Shown here: positions 7,877 through 16,803 of the stretch, piece by piece | Position numbering within the stretch: position 1 is the first letter of the stretch | Layout: each line of letters starts with the position of its first letter | Assembly: GCA_016793645.1 (NCBI GenBank) | Contig: JAEUHD010000224.1 | Location: forward strand, 1 to 34,517 | Direction of reading: 5' to 3' | From: Verrucomicrobiales bacterium | Lineage (GTDB): Bacteria > Verrucomicrobiota > Verrucomicrobiia > Limisphaerales > UBA9464 | DNA length: 34,517 nucleotides | Program-made: the position numbers and the translations under genes | The notes under the pieces: model-generated | What the model was told of the DNA's origin: nothing | The model's database searches: none | Seen by the model: the letters and a program-made list of their open reading frames with translations, nothing else

Positions 7877-8662
7877 TCAGTTGTGCTCCCCGAGGGGACG
7901 CAGCCAGATGTTGCGGAACCGGGTCGGATTCCCGTGGTCCTGAAGGCTGAGATTGCCCTTCCCGGAGTACGCCTTGTAGGGGTCGGTCGCCTTGTGATTG
8001 GTCGGACCGTTGAGCTCCTGGCGGTTCTGGACGCAAACGCCGTTCAGGAAGGCCGTGATGTATCCCGGCTTGGTCAGCTTCCCGGCGGCATCAAACCGCG
8101 GCGCCTCGAAGACGATGTCGTAGGTGTTCCATTCGCCGGGGGGCCGGATCGCGTTGACCAGCGGCGGCCACTGGCCGTACAGGGCGCCCGCCTGTCCGTC
8201 CGCATAGGTCTTGTTGTTGTGGCTGTCGAGCACCTGGACCTCGAACTGGCCATGGAAGAAGACCCCGGAATTGCCGCGGCCCTGGCTCTCCCCCTCCACC
8301 TTCGACGGCGTCGCGAACTCCAGATGCACCTGCGCATCCCCAAACTCGTCCTTGGTGGCAATGTTCCCCGACTTCCCGACGACTTCCATATAGCCGTTCT
8401 CCAACTTCCACTTCGGGGCTCCCCCCCCCTGGGTCCAGTGGGAGAAATCCTTCCCGTTGAACAGCCAGACCGCATCGCTCGGCGGCGGGGCACCGTTGCT
8501 GAAGGTGGCACCGGGGGTCACGGTGGGCGGATTGGGACGCTCCTTGTCGTGAACCTTCCACTGTTGGCCGCGGATCTGCGGCGTATCGGTGTAACCAACG
8601 CCTTGGGAAAACGCCGGTACAACGCACGCGGCGCTCAGGGTGAGCACAATCAGAGTTTTCAT
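7877..8662 (-). CDS. Secreted DUF1080 (3-keto-disaccharide hydrolase-type) protein, second copy
   Basis: The second DUF1080-family protein, 261 residues from the ATG at 8662. That start gives a classic signal peptide (MKTLIVLTLSAACVVPAFSQG). After a ~60-residue linker, the domain opens with VWLFNGKDFSHW and contains GNIATKDEFGDAQVHLEF, RGNSGVFFHGQFEVQVLDS, EWNTYDIVFEAP and the closing LSLQDHGNPTRFRNIWLRPL. That last motif matches the ending of the paralogue at 4259-4954 closely, but the insertions differ, so this is an old paralogue and not a recent duplication. A run of nine G residues in the coding strand (8429-8421) encodes GGG and is a possible slippage site. It lies 70 bp upstream of yceD on the same strand, with no promoter recognised. 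Confidence 0.88.
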   Translation of the reverse strand: MKTLIVLTLSAACVVPAFSQGVGYTDTPQIRGQQWKVHDKERPNPPTVTPGATFSNGAPPPSDAVWLFNGKDFSHWTQGGGAPKWKLENGYMEVVGKSGNIATKDEFGDAQVHLEFATPSKVEGESQGRGNSGVFFHGQFEVQVLDSHNNKTYADGQAGALYGQWPPLVNAIRPPGEWNTYDIVFEAPRFDAAGKLTKPGYITAFLNGVCVQNRQELNGPTNHKATDPYKAYSGKGNLSLQDHGNPTRFRNIWLRPLGEHN

Positions 8663-8829
8663 GGGTAACGGGATCACTTTCCCCGGCGCCGGACGAAGAA
8701 GGCAAGCGGAGGATTCAGTTTCCCTATCCACCGCCTCCCCATCCCGGTGCCGCATCGCCTCCGGTGCGCCCCACCCGGACCGGGCCAAACGAGCTTGAGA
8801 ATGCCACGCACATCACCACCCTCACGGCC

Positions 8830-11010
8830 ATGCCCCCGGGCACCGTGTTCCGCCCTTCAACGGACCTCGCCCGCCCCCATTGCGCTGTGAATCGTCCGGC
8901 CCCCTATTCCGCTGTCGCCTGGGAAAACCGCCTGCTCGCCCTGATCCGCGAGGAACTGGCGCCGTCCCCCACCCGGTGGCGCTCGGCGATCCGCCTGACC
9001 GTCCTGTGCGTTCTCGGCACGGCGCTCATCACCGCCTCCCACATGGAGGGGGGGCAGTTCATGGTGCTGATGTTCTTCCTCGTCGCCATGAGCGACGCCC
9101 CAACGTCCAAGGCCACCCTCGGACCCAACCTGCTCGGCTGCATCGCCGGCGGTGGCATGGGAGTCGCCATCCTGTCCGCCTTTGCGGACAAGCCCGCGAT
9201 CCGCTTCCCGCTCGAAGCCGTGGTCATCGCCGGCTCGATGTACCTCGTGCGGGCCACCACGGTCCCGATGGCGATGCTCTTCTTTGACATCTCGTTTGTC
9301 ATCGCGGTCCCGGAGTTCCTGCCCAGCCCGGGCGTGCAACTTTACGACGGCGTCCGGGCGGTGCTGTTCCAAACGGTCGGGATCGCGGTGGGAACCCTCG
9401 TCCAGATCCTCTGGTGGCCCGAGAATCCGGAATCCCTCCTGCTCACGGACCTCGCCGAGAGCCTTCGATCGGTGGCCGACGCCTGCCGACGCCGGGGTGC
9501 CGACCCCGACCGCGACCCCGACCCCGGCCCATTGTCCGGCGCCCCCATCCGGAGTCTCCGCACCTCCGCGGCACGACTGTTCCGGCAACTCGATCTCCTG
9601 CGCGAAGCCGAAGCCGGCGACCGTTGGCTGCGACAGGGTCACACCGAGCAGATCAAGTTCATCACCGACATCCAGCTCCTCGTCTTTGCCGCCCAGGGCC
9701 TCGACGGCGATTCCAATCCCGGGGACGATCCCCGGCGGATCGAACGCCTCGCCCGGGTCCGAAGGGAATGTGAACGGCTTGCGGCCTGCCTCCGGGACCG
9801 GCGGGTCCCGGAAACCACCGCCCCCCCCGGTTCCGCGTCGTCGTCCGAGGATTCCCTCACCGAAATGGAGCGGATCCTTTCCGGACTTCCGTCCGCCCTG
9901 GTGTTCCTCGCGCACCTGAGCCAAACCGGCCGAACCCCTCCGACACGCGAACCGCTGTCGAAGAAGGGCCTTTTCCTCCCGCTGACCCCGGAGGATCGAC
10001 GCCGGGCCATCCAGTATGGCGTCAAGGTCGGGATCGCCGCCTCCCTGTGCGGGGCGATCTGCCAGGCGCTTTCCTGGCCGGGCATCAGCGGAACCTGCGT
10101 CCTCACCACGGTGCTGGTGGCACAGGCGACGGTCGGACTCAGCCGACACAAGTCGGCCCTGCGGTTTGGGGGCGCCCTCGTCTCCGGACTCGCGGTGCTC
10201 GTGACAGTCGACGTCTTCATGCCCAACATGGAGTCCCTCGCCTCCCTGCTGACCGTGATCGGCAGTGTCGTGTTTGTGGCGGCCTGGATTGGAAGCGGCA
10301 GCACCCGGCTGGCCTATTTCGGTGTCCAGATCGGCGTGACGCTATATCTGATCCTGTTTCCCCGGTTTGGACCGACGCTGGACCTGGTCCCCATCCGGGA
10401 CCGCCTCATCGGCATTCTCCTCGGCATTGTGGTCATGGCCGTCGTCGACGCCCTGCTCTGGCCGGTCTTCACACGGTCCGCACTAAGGGTGAAGGTCGCG
10501 GGGTTGCTCCGGACCCTCTCGGAACTCCGGGCGGTTGCCCCGGACGATGCGGGCGGGCGCAGGGAGTCGCTCTCGGTCAGCATGCACCGGGGCATCGCCG
10601 AGGTTCTCACCCTTCAGGAGGAAATGATTTTCGAGACCACCACCGCGGACGCGGACGCGGAGAATGAGCGCCAACTCGTGATGCGCGCCATCAACCGGCT
10701 CCAGGCGCTGTTTCTCTCCGTTCTGAAATCCGCCCGCGAGGGGAGGCCGCCCGGGAACCCGGAGGGAGCGGACCCCGTCCCCGCGGCATCCCGCGACGCC
10801 CTCTCGCAACGGCTGGACCTCCTCGCCGAGGTCCTGGAGGAACCGGACCCGGAAACAAGGGCCACCCGGGTCCGGGACCTCGCTCCGCCCGGTCCATCCG
10901 CGACCCCGGAAGTCCTGTCCACCGAAAGCCAGGTTTCCGCAGCGCTGGCCGCCTTCGAGCGGGACGTGGCGCGGATCACCATCCTGCGTTCCCCCGATCC
11001 CATCCGGTGA
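8830..11010 (+). CDS. FUSC-family (YccS/MdtO-like) inner-membrane exporter
   Basis: A large membrane protein with the FUSC/aromatic-acid-exporter layout: two blocks of about six hydrophobic helices each (roughly residues 57-210 and 395-560), separated and followed by long soluble helical segments. The first block begins RWRSAIRLTVLCVLGTALITA and the second RRRAIQYGVKVGIAASLCGA. The repeat of an R-x-AI-x-x start before each helix bundle supports an internal duplication. Related proteins export aromatic acids or drugs, but the substrate here cannot be deduced. No membrane-fusion or outer-membrane partner gene is adjacent. The start ATG at 8830 is preferred to a GTG at 8764. The soluble linker contains an Asp/Pro repeat (DPDRDPDPGP). 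The stop is only 9 bp from the convergent gene at 11020. Confidence 0.87.
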   Translation: MPPGTVFRPSTDLARPHCAVNRPAPYSAVAWENRLLALIREELAPSPTRWRSAIRLTVLCVLGTALITASHMEGGQFMVLMFFLVAMSDAPTSKATLGPNLLGCIAGGGMGVAILSAFADKPAIRFPLEAVVIAGSMYLVRATTVPMAMLFFDISFVIAVPEFLPSPGVQLYDGVRAVLFQTVGIAVGTLVQILWWPENPESLLLTDLAESLRSVADACRRRGADPDRDPDPGPLSGAPIRSLRTSAARLFRQLDLLREAEAGDRWLRQGHTEQIKFITDIQLLVFAAQGLDGDSNPGDDPRRIERLARVRRECERLAACLRDRRVPETTAPPGSASSSEDSLTEMERILSGLPSALVFLAHLSQTGRTPPTREPLSKKGLFLPLTPEDRRRAIQYGVKVGIAASLCGAICQALSWPGISGTCVLTTVLVAQATVGLSRHKSALRFGGALVSGLAVLVTVDVFMPNMESLASLLTVIGSVVFVAAWIGSGSTRLAYFGVQIGVTLYLILFPRFGPTLDLVPIRDRLIGILLGIVVMAVVDALLWPVFTRSALRVKVAGLLRTLSELRAVAPDDAGGRRESLSVSMHRGIAEVLTLQEEMIFETTTADADAENERQLVMRAINRLQALFLSVLKSAREGRPPGNPEGADPVPAASRDALSQRLDLLAEVLEEPDPETRATRVRDLAPPGPSATPEVLSTESQVSAALAAFERDVARITILRSPDPIR

Positions 11011-11019
11011 CGGGGGAAC

Positions 11020-11769
11020 TCATGGGGTATCCTTGACCCGACGGACTTCCGGCTTGCGCTTCCAGCCGTCCGGAGTCCGGACAAATCGGGCCTCCTCCTC
11101 AACCACTCCATGCGCCTCCTCCCGCTGGAGGCGAAAGAGCACTTCGTCCGCGGAGATCTGCTCCCGCCCCGCCACGCGGTACCCTCGAAGCGTGGAGAAC
11201 CCATGCCCGAGGCCCACTTCATAGTGGTATCCCTCACCGGCCGGCTCGGAGGGTGACCACCAGAGCGTGTCAAAATCCTTCAGCCGCCCCGGCGCCGCAT
11301 AGTTCCAGTAAAAGGTCTCCAGGGCCTCGTCCGGACCGGAAAATCCACGGTTCCGAATTGAATCCGCCCGAACAAAATCCGGCGCCTCCGACGGCCGCCG
11401 GCCTTTCAGGAGCCGATCCAGTTCGGAGGTCTCCCGGGAGTGGATCGAAGCGTCGGGGGTACGTCTCCTGCGGACGTCGCCCAATTCCCGGGTCAACTGC
11501 GCCACCAGCGCCCGGGACTGCAACAGTTCCGCGGAGGGAGTCGGACGGGGAGGGGCACCGGTCTCCGCCGGGGCCGAACTCACAACGTTCCCGCCCGGGC
11601 CGACCGGAAACTCTCCCACCGTGCCGTCCTCCCGCTCCCGCGCACTCCGCCGTTGGAAGGCCGCCCAGCCCAGGAGCGCCGCGGTCAGCAGCCACAGCGT
11701 CGCGCGCATCCAGCGCCGGACGCCGTCACGGCGTCCTGTGCATTCCCCCGGGTTCGGTTCCTGGTTCAT
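11020..11769 (-). CDS. Membrane-anchored protein coupled to the ECF sigma factor
   Basis: Not a named family. The 249-residue product has one membrane helix near the N-terminus (about residues 21-38) preceded by Arg-rich residues, so the remaining ~210 residues should lie outside the cytoplasm. Residues 78-105 look helical. The segment GFSGPDEALETFYWNYAAPGRLKDFDTLW (from about 142), and a C-terminal TPDGWKRKP, resemble the outer domain of the neighbouring sigma factor (AATPEAALQSMVAAHQN and TGWKRLP). Its start overlaps the sigma-factor stop by 4 nt (ATGA), so the two are translated together. A role as a regulator or co-sensor of the sigma factor is an inference. No zinc anti-sigma motif is present. 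Confidence 0.8.
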   Translation of the reverse strand: MNQEPNPGECTGRRDGVRRWMRATLWLLTAALLGWAAFQRRSAREREDGTVGEFPVGPGGNVVSSAPAETGAPPRPTPSAELLQSRALVAQLTRELGDVRRRRTPDASIHSRETSELDRLLKGRRPSEAPDFVRADSIRNRGFSGPDEALETFYWNYAAPGRLKDFDTLWWSPSEPAGEGYHYEVGLGHGFSTLRGYRVAGREQISADEVLFRLQREEAHGVVEEEARFVRTPDGWKRKPEVRRVKDTP

Positions 11770-13184
11770 GGAGACAGCGGAGGGCGTGGATCACCCGTTT
11801 CGTCGCTACGATTCGGACGCGAAATCACGATGGGGAGCCGTTTCCACCCCGTGCTCGTTTTTCCGAAGACCTGGGTGTTGGTGACCGCATCCAGACCCGG
11901 ACGGTGTTGGACGGTCTCCACTTCGGCACGGAATTCCCCCTCTGGCCGCACCGCCAGAAGTTCCAGGGTATCCCCCCGGACACGTGCCTCGTCGACCTGG
12001 GCCTGCAACTCCGCCACCGCGGCGGCGTCCCCGTTCTCCGCCAACGCGCGGGCAGCCTCCCCTTCCCCCATTGCGGTGAGTTGGAGCAACCGCCCCAGGT
12101 CCAGATTCTGGTGGGCCGCCACCATTGATTGAAGGGCCGCCTCAGGGGTGGCCGCGCCCGCATCCGTCAGCGCGGACAGCGGGACGGCGCGTCCTGGAAC
12201 CAGAAGCACCGGGCCCACGGATTCCGGACGCACTTCCGAGCCGGGTGCCGGTCCCGCGGTCGCCAGCAGTTTGCGGAGTTCCGCAGCCCGAATCCCGAGC
12301 GCCCGCAATTCAGCCGCTTCCGATTCCGGGGACGGAACCGCGGTGGAAACCGGAGGGACGACACCGGTTGCTTCAGCGCCCGGGAACACACCGGAGCCCG
12401 GTCGGGATGCCGCACCACGTTCCGTCCAGTGCCCGCTGATCACCACCCCGGCGGCGACCAGGGCGGCCGCCCATGCCAGGAAATCCTTGGCCACCCAAAT
12501 CGTCCCGGGAACTCCCCCGGCGGCACCTGCACCCTTCAAGAATCCCCCCCGGATCGCCTGCGTCACGGCGGCCTGCAGTCCCCCGGGAAGAGTGGGATCC
12601 CCAAGGGCAAACAGCGCAAGGGCCAGCGTGGAGGACGACGGAACCCGTTCCGCGGAACCCAGCAGACCCCGGAGCCGCTCCAAGGCCCGCTCCACCCGTT
12701 TCCGGGCCGCCTCATCGGAAATCCCCAGAGCCTCCCCGACGGCCTTGAATTCCATGCGGCTCAGAAACCGGAGGACCAGCGCATTCCGGTCCGGTTCCTC
12801 CAATCGTTCAAGTGCCTCGTCGAGCAAGGGGAGCAATCCCCGGGTCGAATCCTCCCCCCCGGTCTCCAGATCGTGCAATCTCATGGCTTCCCGTTCACGC
12901 GTTCGGCGCCGGAGGTCGGAGCGGACCCGCTTCGATCCCGCAAAGGTGGCCGCCCGGTAAAGCCAGCCGGGCAGGACGACCCCGGCGGGCAGGGAGTCCG
13001 CCTTGTCGGCGAGGTCCAGGAACACGACCTGCGCGATGTCCTGCGCGGACTCCGGATCCCCGGTCACCCGGACCGCGGCGGAATAGACCAGCGGCAGATG
13101 GCGGCGCACCAGTTCGGCGAACGCGGATTCGGAATGGTGCCGGACATACCGATCCAGCAGTTCATGGTCCGGGAGCTCCGTCAT
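11766..13184 (-). CDS. ECF sigma factor with membrane anchor and C-terminal outer domain
   Basis: RNA polymerase sigma-70 (ECF type) protein of 472 residues, more than twice the usual ECF length. Region 2 lies at about 20-88 (FAELVRRHLPLVYSAAVRVTG, SAQDIAQVVFLDLA, GWLYRAATFAGSKRVRSDLRR). Region 4 lies at about 118-175 (LERLEEPDRNALVLRFLSRM, VGEALGISDEAARKRVERALERLR). After a Gly/Ala-rich linker there is a hydrophobic helix at about 234-251 (DFLAWAAALVAAGVVISG), then ~220 residues with a coiled-coil-like stretch (about 287-309) and a domain shared with the downstream partner. Long C-terminal extensions on ECF factors are known in Verrucomicrobiota and Planctomycetota. A membrane-tethered regulator is the inferred role. 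No classical anti-sigma gene is adjacent. Confidence 0.9.
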   Translation of the reverse strand: MTELPDHELLDRYVRHHSESAFAELVRRHLPLVYSAAVRVTGDPESAQDIAQVVFLDLADKADSLPAGVVLPGWLYRAATFAGSKRVRSDLRRRTREREAMRLHDLETGGEDSTRGLLPLLDEALERLEEPDRNALVLRFLSRMEFKAVGEALGISDEAARKRVERALERLRGLLGSAERVPSSSTLALALFALGDPTLPGGLQAAVTQAIRGGFLKGAGAAGGVPGTIWVAKDFLAWAAALVAAGVVISGHWTERGAASRPGSGVFPGAEATGVVPPVSTAVPSPESEAAELRALGIRAAELRKLLATAGPAPGSEVRPESVGPVLLVPGRAVPLSALTDAGAATPEAALQSMVAAHQNLDLGRLLQLTAMGEGEAARALAENGDAAAVAELQAQVDEARVRGDTLELLAVRPEGEFRAEVETVQHRPGLDAVTNTQVFGKTSTGWKRLPIVISRPNRSDETGDPRPPLSP

Positions 13185-13342
13185 GGTCGACTACATACAC
13201 CCGACGGACCGCCAATCCGGACACGAAAACGACGGCGTCCCGCCACGCCCTGGGGGAGCCCGCGCCGATGCCGCCCTCCACCGGAATCCCTGCCGAACCG
13301 TTCCCGTCCGTCACCACACGGGAATGCGACCCGGCACCGGCG

Positions 13343-16300
13343 TCACGGGACGGACTCGAAACGCAGGTGATCGTAGGCGATCCAGTAGGAAGTGGAGGCG
13401 ACCGCGGGGCCCACCCGGGTCAACTCCAGGCTGTTGGCGCCAAAGGTGGCCGCCACTTGCGCCGCGGTGAAGTTGAGCACCAGGTTCGTCGACTGCGAGA
13501 TCCGGTCCGAGTAGAGGACGGTTCGGACACCCGTCCCGTTGACGAACGCAACCGTGAAGTCGTGGTCGCCATACCCGGGCTGGGTGACCCCGCCCACGGA
13601 CCAGGAGGCGGAGGGAAGATCCACCGTCAGACGGAATTTCGCAGCCCCGGCCACCAGGGGGGATCCCAGGACGAAGTGCACCCGATTGGTCCTGTCGCCC
13701 AGGGTGTGCGCCCGTTCCCAGGCCGAGAACGGCTCGTCATTGGGCACCCGCAGAATGGACGGGAGGGAATTGAAACCCGGGGGGAACACCCCTCCGAAAT
13801 AGAAGTCGTCATCCGCACCCGGATTGGCGGCCGGGTTGGAGTCATACACCGGGTCGCCCGGGAGCCGGGTGACCAGGCCCGGACGGGCATCGTTCTTGTT
13901 GTTCTGGAGGCTGAATTCCCCCCACAGGGTTCCGTTGGAGGAACCGGGAGGCGAATCGACTCCCAGTTGCCAGACGGTGCGATCCAACTGGGGAACGTCC
14001 GCCACCTGAATTGAAAACTGCGTGGTGGCGCTCTTGGGACTCACGGCGCTGTCCGTCACCGCCACCACCACCGGATGCGACGCACCGCCCTGGGTCTCCT
14101 TCGGGGTCCACGACACAACCCCCGCCGGGCTGACCACCAGTCCCGGAGGTCCGCTGACCAACGAGAACGTCAATCCGGAGGACGGACCATCCGGATCGGA
14201 AGCCGAGAGCGTGTACGACAGCGGAATTCCCTCGTCGGCCGCCAGGTTCCCCACGGCCGCAATCTGTGGCGGGAGATTCGGGTTCAGGACCTCGAGTCGG
14301 ACATGGTCATAGGTGAGCCAGTAGGAAATCCCGGCGACCGCCGGCCCGGTTCGAATCAGCTCCACGCTGTTGCCGCCGAGGGTGGCGGCGACCTGGGCCG
14401 CCGTGAAATCAATCATCAGGATCGTCGCACGACTGATGCGGTTGGAGTACAGCAGGGTCGTCAGTCCCGCCCCATTGCGGAATCGGACCACGTAGTCGTG
14501 GTCGGCGAACCCCGAAATCACGGTGCTCCCGGAGGAGGATCCTCCGCTGGGAAGGTCGATCGTCAGCCGGAAGGTGGTGTCGACGCCCGTCTGGGCCGAC
14601 CCGAGCAGGAAGTGAACGCGGTTCGTCTTGTCCCCCAGCGTATGGGCGCGCTCCCAGGCGATCGGAGGCTCATCGAACGGGACCCGCAACACGGCCGTGA
14701 GGCCGTTGAAGCCCGCGGGGTAGTTCCCGGAGAAGTAGAAATCATCGTCGGCGCCCGGATTCGCCCCGGCACCGGCATACGCGGGGTCCTCCGGAAGCCT
14801 CGTCACCTTCCCGGGACGCAGATCATTCAAATTGTTCTGCAGGCTGAACTCCGCCATCTGGGTGTTGATCGGGGTTCCCGTCGGCGAGTCCGTGCCGATC
14901 TGCCACATGGTGCGATTCAAGGCGGGCGCATCGGCAACCTGGATGGAAATCACCGCAGTCGAACTCATCGGAGGAGTCGCATCGTCGAAGACCCGGATGG
15001 CCACCGGATAGGTGGTTCCGCCCGCGGCTTCGCCCGGGGTCCACTGGAGCAGACCCGAGGAGGAGACCGTCAGTCCCGGAGGTCCGTCCACCAGATCAAA
15101 GGACACCCCGTTGGCGGGAATGTCCGGATCGGACGCGGAGAGTTGGAGTGCGAAGGGGATGAGTTCGTCCGCGACCAGGCCGCCCACCGCGTTCAAGACC
15201 GGCGCGGAGTTCACATCCGCCACTGGAATATCGAACTGGGCCGTGGCCGAAAGGGGAGGAACGCCATCATCCGTCAGCGCCACCTTCACGGTGTGGGACA
15301 CGCCGCCCTGGGCTTCATTCGGCGTCCATTCCACCGTTCCATCCGCCGCGACCGTCAAGCCCGGGGGACCCTCTGTCAGGGAGAAGACCAGGTGATTCGC
15401 CGGGAAATCCGGATCCGACCCGTTCAACGGGAAGGTCAGCGGCTGGGTCTCGGTTGCCGCCGGCGGAGAGATGGACCCGATCACCGGAGACTGGTTCACC
15501 TCCTGCACTTCGATCCAGAACTGGTTCGTGACCCCGAGGGGAGGATACCCGTTGTCCCCCACGCTGACCGAAACGAGGAAGCTGAACCCGCCCTGCGATT
15601 CGTCCGGGGTCCATTGAACGACGCCGCCGGAGGTTACGGTCAGCCCGCCCGGACCGGACTCAAGCTTGAACGCGAGCGCCTGGGCGGGTTGATCGGAATC
15701 GGAAGCGGTCAGGGTCCACTGGGACGGCACGAACTCCTGCGCCGTCTGGTTGGACACCGATGCGAAGGTCGGGGCGGTGTTGACGGGCGGAACCCCGGTC
15801 ACACTGCGAATCCATTCGATGTTGGAGGAGAGACGGACGGAGTACAAACGGGACGGAAAATCCGTGCCGGTGTTGGGGGCATAGATCAGCGGGTCCGTTC
15901 CGACCGGCCCCACGGTGTCCCCTTCCTCGTCGTAGTAGAGACCGCCCATGTCAAAGATGCTGGCCACAAAGACGGTGCCATTTGCGTCAAAGCTGAACGC
16001 GTACTCCGCGTCCACGTTCACACCCGCAAGCTTCCACTGGTTGTCCACGGCATCCAAAAGGAACAGGCCGCCACCGCTGTCGAGACTGCCCAGGGTGACT
16101 TCGTTGGGATTCGTCCCGTCGAAACGGTCGAAATCCATCACCAGGAGGTCCCCATTCGCCGGGTAGGGATCATTCGCCGGGAAATTCCTCGCATCCTGGA
16201 TCGTGTTCTCACCCCAGCGGAGCGTGCCGCCCGTATAATTGGGATTCCACCGCCATCCGCGAAGCGCATCCTCGCCCAGATTGGCGACGTTGACCGCGGT

Positions 16301-16723
16301 GCCCCGCGTCACCCCGCGACCGAAGAGAACCGCGTTCTTCCCCACTTCATCCTTTCGAACATAAATGGGAGCATACGTGGGGAACGTCCCATTCACCTTC
16401 CAAAGGGTCAGGTCTGAATTGGGACTCATGTACCGGGCGATCGTGGTATAAGTCACCCCATTGAACAGGAACGTCTCCCCCACCTGCCCCCCCAGATGAC
16501 CCGCGGTGATGAAATACTCCGGCGCGATCGGGGTGCCGGTCGCGATCCTGAACTGGCCCTGCCACTGCCATCCGCTCCCGGCCAGCGCCCCCGTCGGTGG
16601 CGTCGTGTTATAGTTGGTGTCCCCGGTGGAGCTGAAAATCAGCGCGTGCGCCGGAAGCGCGGCAACCATCGCCACCGCCACCCACACGGCATGAACCCAC
16701 GCGACCCGACGCGATCTTCTCAT
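13343..16723 (-). CDS. Secreted trypsin-like serine protease with Ig-like repeats and duplicated C-terminal module
   Basis: A 1126-residue exported protein with a signal peptide at residues 1-27. Residues 28-310 form a trypsin-like domain with a complete triad pattern: His76 in FITAGH, Asp104 in NSDLTLWKV and Ser216 in LDSGGG. Three putative-Ig (cadherin-like, He_PIG type) repeats follow from about 314, 410 and 507, each with the LTFSLxxGPPGLTV...VxWTPxExQGG pattern. Then come a ~210-residue beta-rich module (about 600-815, starting NRTMWQIG), a fourth Ig repeat (about 818-912) and a second copy of that module (about 914-1126, DRTVWQLG). Both copies share DDDFYF, WERAHTLGD(K/R)TNRVHF and LTAAQVAAT-like stretches. 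There is no PEP-CTERM tail. A role in binding and cleaving extracellular polymer is plausible, but no substrate is evident. Confidence 0.85.
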   Translation of the reverse strand: MRRSRRVAWVHAVWVAVAMVAALPAHALIFSSTGDTNYNTTPPTGALAGSGWQWQGQFRIATGTPIAPEYFITAGHLGGQVGETFLFNGVTYTTIARYMSPNSDLTLWKVNGTFPTYAPIYVRKDEVGKNAVLFGRGVTRGTAVNVANLGEDALRGWRWNPNYTGGTLRWGENTIQDARNFPANDPYPANGDLLVMDFDRFDGTNPNEVTLGSLDSGGGLFLLDAVDNQWKLAGVNVDAEYAFSFDANGTVFVASIFDMGGLYYDEEGDTVGPVGTDPLIYAPNTGTDFPSRLYSVRLSSNIEWIRSVTGVPPVNTAPTFASVSNQTAQEFVPSQWTLTASDSDQPAQALAFKLESGPGGLTVTSGGVVQWTPDESQGGFSFLVSVSVGDNGYPPLGVTNQFWIEVQEVNQSPVIGSISPPAATETQPLTFPLNGSDPDFPANHLVFSLTEGPPGLTVAADGTVEWTPNEAQGGVSHTVKVALTDDGVPPLSATAQFDIPVADVNSAPVLNAVGGLVADELIPFALQLSASDPDIPANGVSFDLVDGPPGLTVSSSGLLQWTPGEAAGGTTYPVAIRVFDDATPPMSSTAVISIQVADAPALNRTMWQIGTDSPTGTPINTQMAEFSLQNNLNDLRPGKVTRLPEDPAYAGAGANPGADDDFYFSGNYPAGFNGLTAVLRVPFDEPPIAWERAHTLGDKTNRVHFLLGSAQTGVDTTFRLTIDLPSGGSSSGSTVISGFADHDYVVRFRNGAGLTTLLYSNRISRATILMIDFTAAQVAATLGGNSVELIRTGPAVAGISYWLTYDHVRLEVLNPNLPPQIAAVGNLAADEGIPLSYTLSASDPDGPSSGLTFSLVSGPPGLVVSPAGVVSWTPKETQGGASHPVVVAVTDSAVSPKSATTQFSIQVADVPQLDRTVWQLGVDSPPGSSNGTLWGEFSLQNNKNDARPGLVTRLPGDPVYDSNPAANPGADDDFYFGGVFPPGFNSLPSILRVPNDEPFSAWERAHTLGDRTNRVHFVLGSPLVAGAAKFRLTVDLPSASWSVGGVTQPGYGDHDFTVAFVNGTGVRTVLYSDRISQSTNLVLNFTAAQVAATFGANSLELTRVGPAVASTSYWIAYDHLRFESVP

Positions 16724-16803
16724 GCCAAGGATCAGAATCGTTCCGCATAGAAATGGCGAGCGGATTCTTACTCACTTTGGCAAGGAATTGAACGGGTCGG
16801 TTC

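Noticed and set aside
9500..9540. Short GAC/CCC-rich repeat in the FUSC gene as a regulatory repeat
   Set aside because: It is in frame and encodes an Asp/Pro linker between domains; no separate role is supported.
12129..13370. Plus-strand open frame opposite the ECF sigma factor
   Set aside because: Low-complexity Arg/Pro/Gly composition; the sigma gene on the other strand is unambiguous.
14075..16417. Long plus-strand open frame (780 codons) opposite the protease gene
   Set aside because: It is the antisense shadow of a gene with clear domains; the translation is Arg/Gly/His-rich and low in hydrophobic order, as expected from GC-rich codon bias.
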